A DNA stretch of 37,378 nucleotides. It comes from CAIKMD01 sp036490955 (GTDB taxonomy: Bacteria; Pseudomonadota; Alphaproteobacteria; ATCC43930; CGMCC-115725). The notes beneath the pieces are model-generated. The model saw only the letters and a list, made by a program, of their open reading frames with translations. It was not told the DNA's origin and did not search any database. The stretch lies in NCBI GenBank assembly GCA_036490955.1, contig DASXCX010000123.1, forward strand, positions 1-37,378, in the 5' to 3' direction. Shown here piece after piece: positions 24,824 to 33,150 of the stretch. Numbering within the stretch: position 1 is the first letter of the stretch; every line of letters starts with the position of its first letter. Position numbers and translations under genes: made by a program.

Positions 24824-26354
24824 CGTTTGCGCCCGCGCTCGTATTCGCGGCGTTCGCCACCGCATCCGGCGCGGCAAAGCGCCAGATCGTGATATAGCGC
24901 CCGATCTGCTCCTCGCTGGCGGGCCGGCCGAGCCGCGACAACAGCGCGATGTAATCCGTCGGCCGCTCCATCTTGCCCTGCCCCGCACGGCCAAAAACGA
25001 CCCAGAGCGCGTGGCCGGGCTCGAACCGCGCGGCATCCTTGGGCTTCCAAGTAAGCGCCAGATTCTGCTGGTCGAGCCCGCTTGATTTCGCGAAGGCCGC
25101 GGTCGCGACGTAATACGCGTCCCAAGAATTGAACAGCACGACATCGCCCGGCTGCGTCTCGGCGGCGAGCCGACCCGCCGCGAGGTCCCAGCGCGGCTTG
25201 GTCTCGGCGTGATAATAGGGCTCGAGATTGACCAGAGCGACGGGGACAAAGGCCGTCAGCACGGCGGCATAGCGCCAAGCGTTTAGACGCGCGATGCCGG
25301 CGCCGACAAGGATGAAAAACGGCGCCGCGCTCCAGGCGAAATAGCGCGGCACGAGTACCGGCGTGACGCGCGAGACCAGCAGGAGCAGCAGCGGCAGCAC
25401 GCAAGCGGCACAGCCGATGACGATGAGCGCATGCGGCTTCTGCCGCAGGCGCCACGCACCGTAGGCCGCCAGCGCCGCGATGAGCAGCGACAGGCCGGGC
25501 ATCGCTGCCGGCAGCACGTCGAACGTGATGAACGCGGAAATGCGATCGAGATAGACCGGGCCGATGATCGACCAGAGCGCCGTCCATTTCTCCGGCAGCG
25601 CCCAGCCCGGCCCCTCGAGCGCCGCACCCTTGCTGTCGTAGAGCACGGCGCCGAGCGCCGGCAGCCACAGCGCCAGAATGATCGCCTGCGTTATGGCCCA
25701 GCGCCGGACGAAAACACGCCGCTCCCTCGCCCGCCACGCGATCGCAGCCGCGGCGACGCTCGAGGCGACGAGCCACGGTACGGCAACGTTGAGCACGCAT
25801 AGTGCCGCAAGCGTACCGCCGCCATAGGCAAGCCAAGCGCCGCGACACCGTTGCTGAGGCTCGGACGCGGTGGCCTGGCGTGCGAGGCGCATCAGCCCCC
25901 AGAGCGCCATCAGGATCAGCACCGCGACCAGTGTATAGGAGCGCGCCTCCTGCCCGTATTGTACGTCGAATGGTGAAAACGCGAGCAGTAGCCCGGCGGC
26001 AATGCCGGTACGCTGCTTGTCGGCTTCGCGGCCGACCACCACTACCAGCGCCGTGGCCAGCGCGCCAAAGATCGCTGACGGCAAGCGCAGCAGCCAGGAC
26101 GAGATGCCAAGCTTCGCGACCAGCCACAGCAGCGCGAAATAGGTCGGGTAATGCTTGCTGTGAAGCGACTCCGCGATCATCGACGAAAAGCCGATGGTTG
26201 CGCGATGGAGGGTCGAAACTTCGTCGAGCCAGAGCGGCTTGTCGGCCAATCCATGGAGGCGCAGGGCAAGAGCCACGATGCCGACCGCAAGCGGCGGGCC
26301 CCAGGCGGCGCAGCGAGCGGATGCGATCAGGCGCGGCATCATTTGTATGCCCAT
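24816..26354 (-). CDS. GT39/ArnT-like polytopic membrane glycosyltransferase
   Basis: A roughly 512-residue protein with about ten hydrophobic segments. After the first comes 'KPLWLDEVSTLH' with the Asp44-Glu45 pair that is catalytic in the GT39/ArnT/PMT_2 family. 'SPFDVQYGQEARSYTL' is the second family motif, followed by the C-terminal periplasmic domain ('QPGDVVLFNSWDAYYVATA'). These enzymes use polyprenyl-phosphate sugars to glycosylate lipids or proteins at the periplasmic face. Acceptor and sugar are unknown. The start is uncertain: ATG 26354 is used, with TTG 26360 and ATG 26342 as alternatives; none has a strong ribosome site. The convergent GH28-like gene suggests a glycan theme, but they are not co-transcribed. 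Confidence 0.8.
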   Translation of the reverse strand: MGIQMMPRLIASARCAAWGPPLAVGIVALALRLHGLADKPLWLDEVSTLHRATIGFSSMIAESLHSKHYPTYFALLWLVAKLGISSWLLRLPSAIFGALATALVVVVGREADKQRTGIAAGLLLAFSPFDVQYGQEARSYTLVAVLILMALWGLMRLARQATASEPQQRCRGAWLAYGGGTLAALCVLNVAVPWLVASSVAAAAIAWRARERRVFVRRWAITQAIILALWLPALGAVLYDSKGAALEGPGWALPEKWTALWSIIGPVYLDRISAFITFDVLPAAMPGLSLLIAALAAYGAWRLRQKPHALIVIGCAACVLPLLLLLVSRVTPVLVPRYFAWSAAPFFILVGAGIARLNAWRYAAVLTAFVPVALVNLEPYYHAETKPRWDLAAGRLAAETQPGDVVLFNSWDAYYVATAAFAKSSGLDQQNLALTWKPKDAARFEPGHALWVVFGRAGQGKMERPTDYIALLSRLGRPASEEQIGRYITIWRFAAPDAVANAANTSAGANAN

Positions 26355-26413
26355 GACCAACGAATTACGCGCCGGCTAAGCCGCGATCGAAGCGCCGGCG
26401 CATGCCTTCCCTA

Positions 26414-26425
26414 CTATCTAGATAG
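26414..26425. promoter_or_regulatory. Perfect 12-bp palindrome upstream of the GT39-like gene
   Basis: CTATCTAGATAG is a perfect palindrome in a local A/T-rich patch of otherwise GC-rich DNA, about 60 nt before the glycosyltransferase start and 124 nt before the MetE-like start. Its position in a divergent gap makes it a candidate operator. No matching regulator is in the window. Confidence 0.35.
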
Positions 26426-26548
26426 GATGCAAAACGCGGGCCGTGCCCAAACGCTGCGTTGCTGGGCAAAGAATCCGGTCGAGGCGGCCGCATACAAAGT
26501 TGCAAAGCGCCGCGCTACAGTTAGTCCTTATCAAGGGAGGAGAACGCC

Positions 26549-27595
26549 ATGGCCACGAAGCCGATCATCCATTTCGTCGGCAGCATTCCGCTGCCCGACA
26601 GCGAGACCGTGTTCAAGACCTTGTCGCAGAGCGCCGGGGCGCATCTCGCGCGCCTGCCCGATGGCGAGACCGGCATCCGCAAAAGCTGGATCCGCTTTCT
26701 GCAGGATGTGCTTGCCGAGAACCCCGCGATCGAGATGGCGACGGACGAGCCGCCATTCAAATTCACCCAATGGGACGGCAAGGTCGTGCGCGAGATTCCG
26801 CGGCTGCGCATCAAACCGGGCCAGGTTCCGGGAGCGCGCGGCTTCGTCACCAACTATGGCGACATGGCGATCGCGTCGTGGAAGGTTTTCGAGCGGATGC
26901 AGAAGGCGGGCGCGATCCCGGCCGGCGTCAAATTCCAGGTCTCGCTGCCGACGCCGATCGCGCCGACTTACAACAACATGATGCCCTCCGACCGGCCGCG
27001 CACGCTTTCGGCACTGGTCGATCATTTCCAGGGCGAGGTCGCGAAGATGGCCGCAGCCATTCCCAACGACAGGCTCGCGCTGCAATGGGATGTGTGCCAG
27101 GAGGTGCTCGCCTGGGAAGGCTATTACGAGCCCGGCCCGGTCGATTTCCGCACCGAGGCGATCGATGTGCTGACGAGGATCGGCGATGCCGTGCCGCGCA
27201 CCGTCGAGCTCGGCTATCACCTCTGCTACGGCAGCCCAGCCGACGAGCACATGGTCCAGCCGAAAGACGCCGGGTTGATGGTCGAGATGGTCAACGCTGT
27301 CAGCGACAGCGTGAAACGGCCGATCCAGTTCTTCCATCTGCCGGTGCCGAAGCCGCGCACCGACGAAGCCTTCTACGTGCCGCTCGAGAGGTTAAACATG
27401 AAGCCCGACTCCGATCTCTATCTCGGCCTCATCCATCGCGACGACGACGCCGGCAACGCCGCCCGCCTCGCCGCCGCCAAGCGCCACGCCAAGGTCGACG
27501 GCATCGGCACCGAATGCGGCATGGCGCGCGGCGATCCCGCGACTTTCCCCGCGCTACTGGCTGCACATAAAAAGCTGGCGGACGCGAAGGCGTAA
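26549..27595 (+). CDS. MetE C-terminal-like (UROD/MetE superfamily) protein 1
   Basis: A 348-residue TIM-barrel protein related to the catalytic half of cobalamin-independent methionine synthase. The opening 'IIHFVGSIPLPDSE' resembles the 'THVGSLPR' start of that domain. His224 and Cys226 in 'GYHLCYGSP' and Cys323 in 'GTECGMARG' correspond to the zinc-binding HxC...C set of MetE. 'LALQWDVCQEVLAWEG' matches the central substrate region. It lacks the MetE N-terminal half, so folate binding is doubtful. A zinc-dependent thiol methyltransferase or another C-S chemistry is possible, but function is unknown. GGGAGG lies about 9 nt before ATG. It converges with a second MetE-like gene across a large palindrome. 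Confidence 0.75.
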   Translation: MATKPIIHFVGSIPLPDSETVFKTLSQSAGAHLARLPDGETGIRKSWIRFLQDVLAENPAIEMATDEPPFKFTQWDGKVVREIPRLRIKPGQVPGARGFVTNYGDMAIASWKVFERMQKAGAIPAGVKFQVSLPTPIAPTYNNMMPSDRPRTLSALVDHFQGEVAKMAAAIPNDRLALQWDVCQEVLAWEGYYEPGPVDFRTEAIDVLTRIGDAVPRTVELGYHLCYGSPADEHMVQPKDAGLMVEMVNAVSDSVKRPIQFFHLPVPKPRTDEAFYVPLERLNMKPDSDLYLGLIHRDDDAGNAARLAAAKRHAKVDGIGTECGMARGDPATFPALLAAHKKLADAKA

Positions 27596-27602
27596 GGAGT
27601 TT

Positions 27603-27675
27603 CCTCGTCCCGGCGAAGGCCGCGCCCATTCTCAGATAGATGGATGAATGGGTCCCGGCCTTCGCCGGGACGAGG
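27603..27675. repeat. Large dispersed-type palindrome between two convergent MetE-like genes
   Basis: The 20-nt arms 27603-27622 and 27656-27675 are perfectly complementary. Inside them CGCCCATTC and GAATGGGTC extend the pairing with one mismatch. The sequence type (cccggcgaaggccg) is a widespread intergenic palindrome in alphaproteobacteria. It fills the 89-bp gap between the two stops and can act as a bidirectional terminator or protect 3' ends. Confidence 0.85.
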
Positions 27676-27684
27676 CGGAAAGGA

Positions 27685-28830
27685 CTACGCGTACATCAAC
27701 GCGCGCGTCGCGATCGCGGCGCCGTCGCCGAGCGCCTTCAGCTTTGCCCAGGCGATCTGCGGATGGGAACGTCCGCCGAAGCCGCAATCGGTGGAGGCGA
27801 TTACGTTCTCCTTGCCGACCACCTTGGCGAAGCGAATGATGCGCTGCGCCACCAGCTCGGGGTGCTCGATTACATCCGTCGAGTGGGTGATGACGCCGGG
27901 GAGGATAAGCTTGCCGGCCGGCAGCTTCACGCTCTCCCACACCGCGTATTCATGCTCATGCCGCGCATTCGCGGCCTCGAAGGAATAGGCGCCGGCCCTC
28001 ACCGCCAGCATCACATCGACGAAATCCTTCATCTCGAGATCGTAGGCATGCGGGCCGTGCCAGCTGCCCCAGCAGAGGTGATAGCGAATGCGGTCCTCGG
28101 GAATGCCCTTGAGCGCGTCGTTCAGGATCTCGACGCGCAGCATGCAACGCTTCTTGAAGGCGTCGAGGCCCATCTCCATGCCAATGCGATCCCAGAGGGC
28201 GGGCAGCCACGCATCGTCGACCTGCAGCACCAGCCCGGCATCGACGATCGCCTGGTATTCGACGCGCATCGCCGCACCGATCGCGGCGACGAATTCCTCC
28301 TCGCTCTTATAGAATTCATTGTCGCGATAAGGTTCGAGGCTCGCCGGCGCGGTCGTGGTGACAAACCCCTCCTCGCCCGGCTTCAGCGCCTTCTTCAGCA
28401 GGGCGATCTCGCGCTCCAGCGCTGCCTGCGCCTTATAGGTGATCGGCGCGGTGCATACCCAGCTCGGCCGCATACGGCGGATGAGCCCGCCCGGCTCATA
28501 GAACAGCGTGCCTTTCTCGGTCGCGTACCGGTAGAACTCGGCGAATTCGGCGCGGTCCTTGCCCTGGGCCAGGAGATGGACCGCGCCAGGCTTGGGCGGC
28601 CGCGCCTCGAAGCCGCCGAAGCGGTCCTCGATATAAGAGAGCCAGTCGCCGCCCTTGGCGTATTCGCCCTCATTGATGATGTCGATGCCGCACGCCCGCT
28701 GCTTTTCGATCACCGCAGCGACGGCGTTCGCCAGCGTCCCCGGGTAGTCGGAGGCCGCTTTGTCCAACTCCACCAGATAGGGCAGGCTGCCGACATGGGT
28801 CGTGAGAATCTTCTTATCGCTGCGCCGCAT
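27685..28830 (-). CDS. MetE C-terminal-like (core-MetE) protein 2
   Basis: A 381-residue protein of the core MetE family. It starts 'KKILTTHVGSLPYLVELDKA', the usual opening of the catalytic domain, and continues 'GIDIINEGEYAKGGDWLSYI'. The zinc residues are His251 and Cys253 ('RYHLCWGSWHG') and Cys349 ('ASTDCGFGG'). 'LVLQVDDAWLPALWD' is the central strand. It lacks the MetE N-terminal domain. Stand-alone core-MetE proteins include folate-independent methionine synthases and many of unknown use. It is a distant paralogue of the 26549 gene. ATG 28830 has GGAGG 8 nt upstream; upstream in-frame codons would overlap recG. It diverges from recG over 70 bp. Confidence 0.8.
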   Translation of the reverse strand: MRRSDKKILTTHVGSLPYLVELDKAASDYPGTLANAVAAVIEKQRACGIDIINEGEYAKGGDWLSYIEDRFGGFEARPPKPGAVHLLAQGKDRAEFAEFYRYATEKGTLFYEPGGLIRRMRPSWVCTAPITYKAQAALEREIALLKKALKPGEEGFVTTTAPASLEPYRDNEFYKSEEEFVAAIGAAMRVEYQAIVDAGLVLQVDDAWLPALWDRIGMEMGLDAFKKRCMLRVEILNDALKGIPEDRIRYHLCWGSWHGPHAYDLEMKDFVDVMLAVRAGAYSFEAANARHEHEYAVWESVKLPAGKLILPGVITHSTDVIEHPELVAQRIIRFAKVVGKENVIASTDCGFGGRSHPQIAWAKLKALGDGAAIATRALMYA

Positions 28831-28900
28831 GATTTTTCCTCCCGTTCCTTTTATCGTTGCAGCGTAGACCCGATCACGCAACCTGAAACACTGTCCGCCC

Positions 28901-30982
28901 TTGCGTCCCACGCTGCTCAATCCTCTCTTCGCCTCGGTCACCGCCTTGAAAGGCGTGGGACCGCGCTTGGGCAAACTCTTCGAGAAACTCGGTGCGCCGC
29001 TGGTCGTCGATCTGCTCTGGCATCTGCCCACCGGCCTGATCGATCGCCGCCATCGCCCAAAGGTGAAGGACGCGCGAGACGGCGAAATCGCGACGCTGAC
29101 CGTCACCATCGACCAGCATCAGAAGCCGCACAATCCGCGCCAGCCTTACCGCGTGCGCTGCCGCGACGAGACCGGCTTTCTCTTCCTCGTCTTCTTCCAT
29201 GCGCGGGGCGACTGGATCGAGCAGCAATTGCCGATTGGCGAAACGCGCATCGTCTCGGGCAAGGTCGAGCAATTCAACAACCAAATCCAAATCAACCATC
29301 CCGATCACATCGTCGCACCAGAGGAAGCGGAGAGCCTCAAGCCGATCGAGCCGGTCTATGGCTTGACGCAGGGCCTGACGCCGCGCGTCTTGGGTCGCGC
29401 CGTCGATGCCGCCCTCGTCCGCACGCCCGAGCTGCCCGAATGGCTCGATCCTGCCTATGCGAAGAAGCAAAAATGGCCGCCCTGGCGCCAGGCCCTCGGC
29501 GCGGTGCATGCGCCCGAGAACGAAGACGCGCTCTCGCCCCTGACCTTGCCGCGCCAGCGGCTCGCTTTCGACGAGTTGCTCGCCAATCAACTCGCGCTCG
29601 CTTTGATGCGCGAGCATGTCAAACGCGTCGCCGGCCGCGCTCTCATCGCCAAGGGTGAATTGCGCCGCAAGGTCCTCGCCGCGTTACCCTTCAGCCTGAC
29701 GCGCTCGCAACAGGCTGCGATCGACGAGATCGCCAACGATATGCGCCAGCCGATCCGCATGATGCGGCTGCTGCAAGGCGATGTCGGCAGCGGCAAGACC
29801 GTCGTCGGTCTGGCGGCGATGCTCGACGCGGTCGAGACCGGCGCGCAGGCCGCCTTCATGGCGCCGACCGAGCTGCTCGCGCGCCAGCACCACGCGACCT
29901 TGACGCAGCTCGCGCAAGGCTCCGGCGTCAAGATCGCGCTGTTGACCGGCCGCGAGAAAGGCAAGCCGCGCGCGCAATTGCGGCATCTCCTGGCGCAAGG
30001 CGATGTCGATATCGTGGTCGGCACGCATGCCCTTTTTTCCGACGATGTCGAATACAAGGACCTCGCCCTCGCCATCATCGACGAGCAGCATCGCTTCGGC
30101 GTCGAGCAACGCATGCTCCTCGCCGACAAAGGCAATGGCGTCGATATCCTGGTGATGACTGCGACGCCGATCCCGCGCACCCTGATGTTGACAGCCTATG
30201 GCGATCTCGATTCCTCGCGCCTCGACGAAAAACCCGCGGGCCGCAAGCCGATCAAGACCGTGACCATGCCGATCGAGCGCTTACCCGAGGTGACCGGCGC
30301 GGTCGAGCGCGCCCTCGCCAGCGGCACAAAGATCTACTGGATCTGTCCGCTGGTCGAGGAATCCGAGCTCAGCGATTTGAAAGCGGCGACCGAGCGCTTC
30401 AATGAGTTGAAGCACCGTTTCGGCGACCGTGTCGGACTCGTCCACGGCCAGATGAAAGGCGACGAACGCGACCGCGCGATGGAGCGCTTCGCCGGTGCAG
30501 GCATCGATCTCTTGGTCGCGACCACGGTCGTCGAAGTCGGCGTCGACGTGCCCGAGGCGACGGTGATGGTGATCGAGCATGCCGAGCGCTTCGGCTTGGC
30601 GCAGCTTCACCAGCTCCGCGGCCGCATCGGCCGCGGCGACAAGCCGTCGAGTTGCCTCTTGCTTTACACGCCGCCGCTCGGTGAGACGGCGAAAGCGCGG
30701 CTCTCGATCCTGCGCGACAGCGACGACGGCTTCCGCATCGCCGAGTAGGATCTGCGCCTGCGCGGCGCCGGCGAAGTACTTGGCACGCGGCAAAGCGGCC
30801 TGCCGGAGATGAAACTCGCCGATCTCACCGTACACGGCGATCTCCTCGCCGTCGCGCGCGACGACGTCCAGCTCATCATGGCCCGCGATCCATCGCTTGG
30901 CTCGCCCCGCGGCCAAGCGCTGCGCACGCTGCTCTATCTCTTCGGCCGCGACCAGGCGGTGCGGTACATCAGGTCGGGATAG
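28901..30982 (+). pseudogene. recG: ATP-dependent DNA helicase RecG, interrupted by an in-frame amber codon
   Basis: The start is TTG 28901, giving 'MRPTLLNPLFASVTALKGVG', the usual alphaproteobacterial RecG N-terminus. The wedge domain, Walker A 'GDVGSGKT' (293-300) and 'DEQH' (394-397) are intact. Codon 616 (30746-30748) is TAG, where a sense codon is expected between 'RIAE' and 'DLRLRGAGEVLGTRQSGLPE'. The same frame continues for 77 further codons to TAG at 30980-30982, with flawless RecG C-terminal sequence. Read through, the product is 693 residues, about the usual RecG length. The truncated form would lose the equivalents of E. coli Arg630 and Gln640 (here Arg621 and Gln631), which belong to the TRG translocation motif. 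A GAG-to-TAG change is the simplest cause; sequencing error or amber read-through are alternatives. Confidence 0.93.
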
Positions 30983-30999
30983 CGCGAACGACGCTCCTC

Positions 31000-31078
31000 T
31001 CTCTTTTTCGTCTCTGGCAGGCTTGTCCCGCCAACCCCATCGACCTGCGGAACAAGTCCTCGGGAGGCGACAAAGAGA
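31000..31078. terminator. Long imperfect stem-loop between convergent recG and dioxygenase genes
   Basis: Arms 31000-31031 and 31047-31078 are complementary at 24 of 32 positions, with a 15-nt loop. It lies between the recG end and the extradiol dioxygenase stop, which face each other, so it can terminate from both sides. A T5 run lies within the left arm. It may also be a degenerate dispersed palindrome. Confidence 0.55.
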
Positions 31079-31099
31079 AGCGGCGGCGTCGCCTTCGCC

Positions 31100-32059
31100 C
31101 TACCGCCAATACCCAAACGTCACGCCGTGGCCGGTACCGGCGAGCGACCGATAGCATGGCACGTAGTCGACCAATGTCATCGTCTCGGGCGCCATGGCAG
31201 CGGCGACCGTGACCCAGTTGAGGATTTCCGGCGTGCCGGGCGCGCGGTTCAGCCGATCCCGCGGTAGGGCGCGAAGTTGCGCGGCGTTACCGGCGGTCAA
31301 CGCATCGATCACGCCGCGGTCGAGGTCTTCGTCGATGATCTGATGGCTGAGACCGCCCGAAGCGATAAGGCCGACGCGGAGATCGAGCGGCGCGGCTTCG
31401 ATCTGGCGGCGCAGCGCGATGCCGAGATCGTAGCAGCGGCCGGCATTTGCCTGATTCGGCAGATCGCGGCTGAGGAGGAACGGTATCATGGGAATGTTGT
31501 GTCCGGCGAAGAGCCACTGATAGGCGAAGGAGAACGCGTCATCGAGCACGCTGCCGTCGGGCAGTTGCTCGATCGAGGCGACATCGAAGCCGTCATCGAT
31601 CAAGCCGGTGAGCAGCGCATCGGCGAGCGCCGGATGACCGGGCATCGTTCCTGTCGGCTCCGTCCTGCGCTCGCCTTCCTTGAAACGTGCATCGGGATTG
31701 TAGTTCTCGATCGCGCGCTCCAGCACGGGAAAGCTCTCGCCCCGCATGATGCCAAAGACGGGCTGCGGCTCGGCGCGGCGGATGCGATGCAAGTTGCTCA
31801 CCATCACCACGACATCGGGCTTCGCCGCGGCGATGCGTTCGCTGAGCGCACCCATGCCGTCGCGCGCCGCCTTATGGCGCGCACGCTGCACGTCGATGGT
31901 GATCTCCTTATCGAGACCCGGCTTCGCGCTTTTGAGCAGCGCTTTGAAATCGAAGCGCGGATCGCGCGTGTCGCCGTCGCCGAGCCGCGCCCAGGATTCG
32001 GCGGGGCTCTGGATCGTCGGGCCGTGCGAGCTGCCGACAGCGAAAACGATCTTGGCCAT
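31100..32059 (-). CDS. Class III extradiol ring-cleavage dioxygenase, LigB-like
   Basis: A 319-residue protein of the LigB superfamily, non-heme Fe(II) enzymes that open catechol rings. The opening 'VFAVGSSHGPTIQSP' puts His12 at the position of the first iron ligand of LigB. 'VVVMVSNLHRI' carries His91 where the second conserved histidine is expected, and 'ASGGLSHQIIDEDLD' supplies His239 and Glu244. In LigB these correspond to the acid-base histidine and the iron-binding glutamate. No LigA-type small subunit is nearby, so it is probably a single-subunit type. GGAGG lies 5 nt before ATG 32059. It follows the LigJ-like gene after 15 bp and is surely in its operon. The substrate catechol is unknown. 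Confidence 0.85.
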   Translation of the reverse strand: MAKIVFAVGSSHGPTIQSPAESWARLGDGDTRDPRFDFKALLKSAKPGLDKEITIDVQRARHKAARDGMGALSERIAAAKPDVVVMVSNLHRIRRAEPQPVFGIMRGESFPVLERAIENYNPDARFKEGERRTEPTGTMPGHPALADALLTGLIDDGFDVASIEQLPDGSVLDDAFSFAYQWLFAGHNIPMIPFLLSRDLPNQANAGRCYDLGIALRRQIEAAPLDLRVGLIASGGLSHQIIDEDLDRGVIDALTAGNAAQLRALPRDRLNRAPGTPEILNWVTVAAAMAPETMTLVDYVPCYRSLAGTGHGVTFGYWR

Positions 32060-32074
32060 GATTTGCCTCCGCGT

Positions 32075-33079
32075 TTAGAGCTTCAGGTTGAAGACCTGCT
32101 TCGCGTTCTCGGAGAAGATCTTCTTCTTATCGGCGTCGCTTAGCCACGAGATGCTATCGATCAACGGCGCCGTGTCGTCCATCCATTTCCCGGTCTCGGG
32201 ATCCTTCGCGGTGCCCGCGCCCGGCCGCTCGGTGCCGAACATGCAGCGATCGGGCGTCGCCCAGCGGAACAACATTTCGAGCGCATCTTTCGTATAGAGC
32301 GAGCTATCGAAATAAAGCTTGCGCAGCCCATCGAGGAATGAATCCGAGCCCTCGCGCTTCGAGCGTCCCGCGAGGAAACGGCCGATCTGATAGGGGATCG
32401 CGCCGCCGCCATGCGAGATGATGATCTTCAGCTTGGGGAAATCCTTGAACACGCGCGATTCCGCCAATTGGAAAACTGCGATGCTTTCCTCGAGGATGAA
32501 GTTGAGCGTGTAGGAATAGCGCGCAGCGCGACAGCCCGCGCCATGGATCAGCGCCGGCACGTCGAGCGCGCAGAGCTTCTCATAGACCGGATACCAGAAT
32601 TCGCTGCTGAGACCCGGCGGCTCCGGCGCCGTATTCTCGTTCGGATCGGTATTGAGCAAGCATCCGACGAAACCATATTCCTTGACGCAGCGATCGAGCT
32701 CTTCGACCCAGGCCTTGGGCGACACCTCCATGCTCTGCGGCAGCGACGCCATGCCAAGGAATTTCTTCGGGAAGAGCTGGCATTGCCGCGCGGTCAGATC
32801 GTTGCACGCCTCGGTATAGCGGCGCACCACGATCTCGGGCTTTTCCGAATGCATGAGCTGATAGGGCCGCGGCGAGATGATCTGCATATCGGTGCCGACC
32901 TCCTCGAGCTGCTGCAGATGCGACGTCCCGCCGTGCACCGGCTGATTGAGCGCGCCGAGGATCGCTTCGTCGCTGAGCTTCAACCGTCCCCGCCCCCAGC
33001 CGCGGCTCGCCAGAAGATTGGCCTTGTAGGCGTAGAGCGCCTCGGGTGCGGTGAAATGGGCATGGATATCGATGATCAT
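32075..33079 (-). CDS. Amidohydrolase-2 family, 4-oxalomesaconate hydratase (LigJ)-like
   Basis: A 334-residue TIM-barrel protein opening 'MIIDIHAHFTAPEALYAY', with His6 and His8. His179 ('ALIHGAG'), His223 ('IISHGGG') and Glu284 ('FGTERPGAGT') complete the zinc site. A glutamate in place of the usual aspartate at the last position is a feature of LigJ, which hydrates 4-oxalomesaconate in protocatechuate 4,5-cleavage, and the ending 'DPETGKWMDD...IFSENAKQVF' is also LigJ-like. It is the first gene of a two-gene operon with the LigB-like dioxygenase, so it plausibly acts on the ring-opened product. Other 2-keto-enoic acid hydratase or decarboxylase activities remain possible. Confidence 0.82.
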   Translation of the reverse strand: MIIDIHAHFTAPEALYAYKANLLASRGWGRGRLKLSDEAILGALNQPVHGGTSHLQQLEEVGTDMQIISPRPYQLMHSEKPEIVVRRYTEACNDLTARQCQLFPKKFLGMASLPQSMEVSPKAWVEELDRCVKEYGFVGCLLNTDPNENTAPEPPGLSSEFWYPVYEKLCALDVPALIHGAGCRAARYSYTLNFILEESIAVFQLAESRVFKDFPKLKIIISHGGGAIPYQIGRFLAGRSKREGSDSFLDGLRKLYFDSSLYTKDALEMLFRWATPDRCMFGTERPGAGTAKDPETGKWMDDTAPLIDSISWLSDADKKKIFSENAKQVFNLKL

Positions 33080-33112
33080 GGTTGCTCCCCAAGTGCCTTC
33101 GCGGCGGCGCGT

Positions 33113-33135
33113 TGTTATACTGGCGGCATAGTATA
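33113..33135 (+). promoter_or_regulatory. Promoter and operator-like palindrome in the Rieske/LigJ divergent region
   Basis: TGT followed by TATACT (33113-33121) is an extended -10 for the Rieske gene. TATACT (33116-33121) and AGTATA (33130-33135) form a 20-bp inverted repeat with an 8-bp spacer, so a dimeric regulator bound there would cover the -10. The ATG is about 22 nt after the expected transcription start. GTATAC-containing palindromes are typical of some GntR-type operators; that link is inference. Confidence 0.55.
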
Positions 33136-33150
33136 CGCAGGGAGCGCGGG

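Noticed and set aside
27640..29658. A 672-codon plus-strand frame across the second MetE-like gene and the recG start
   Set aside because: It runs antisense to one real gene and out of frame with another; its composition is that of a shadow frame.
30749..30982. A separate small gene after the recG amber codon
   Set aside because: The sequence is the RecG C-terminus in the same frame, with no start codon or ribosome site of its own near its beginning.
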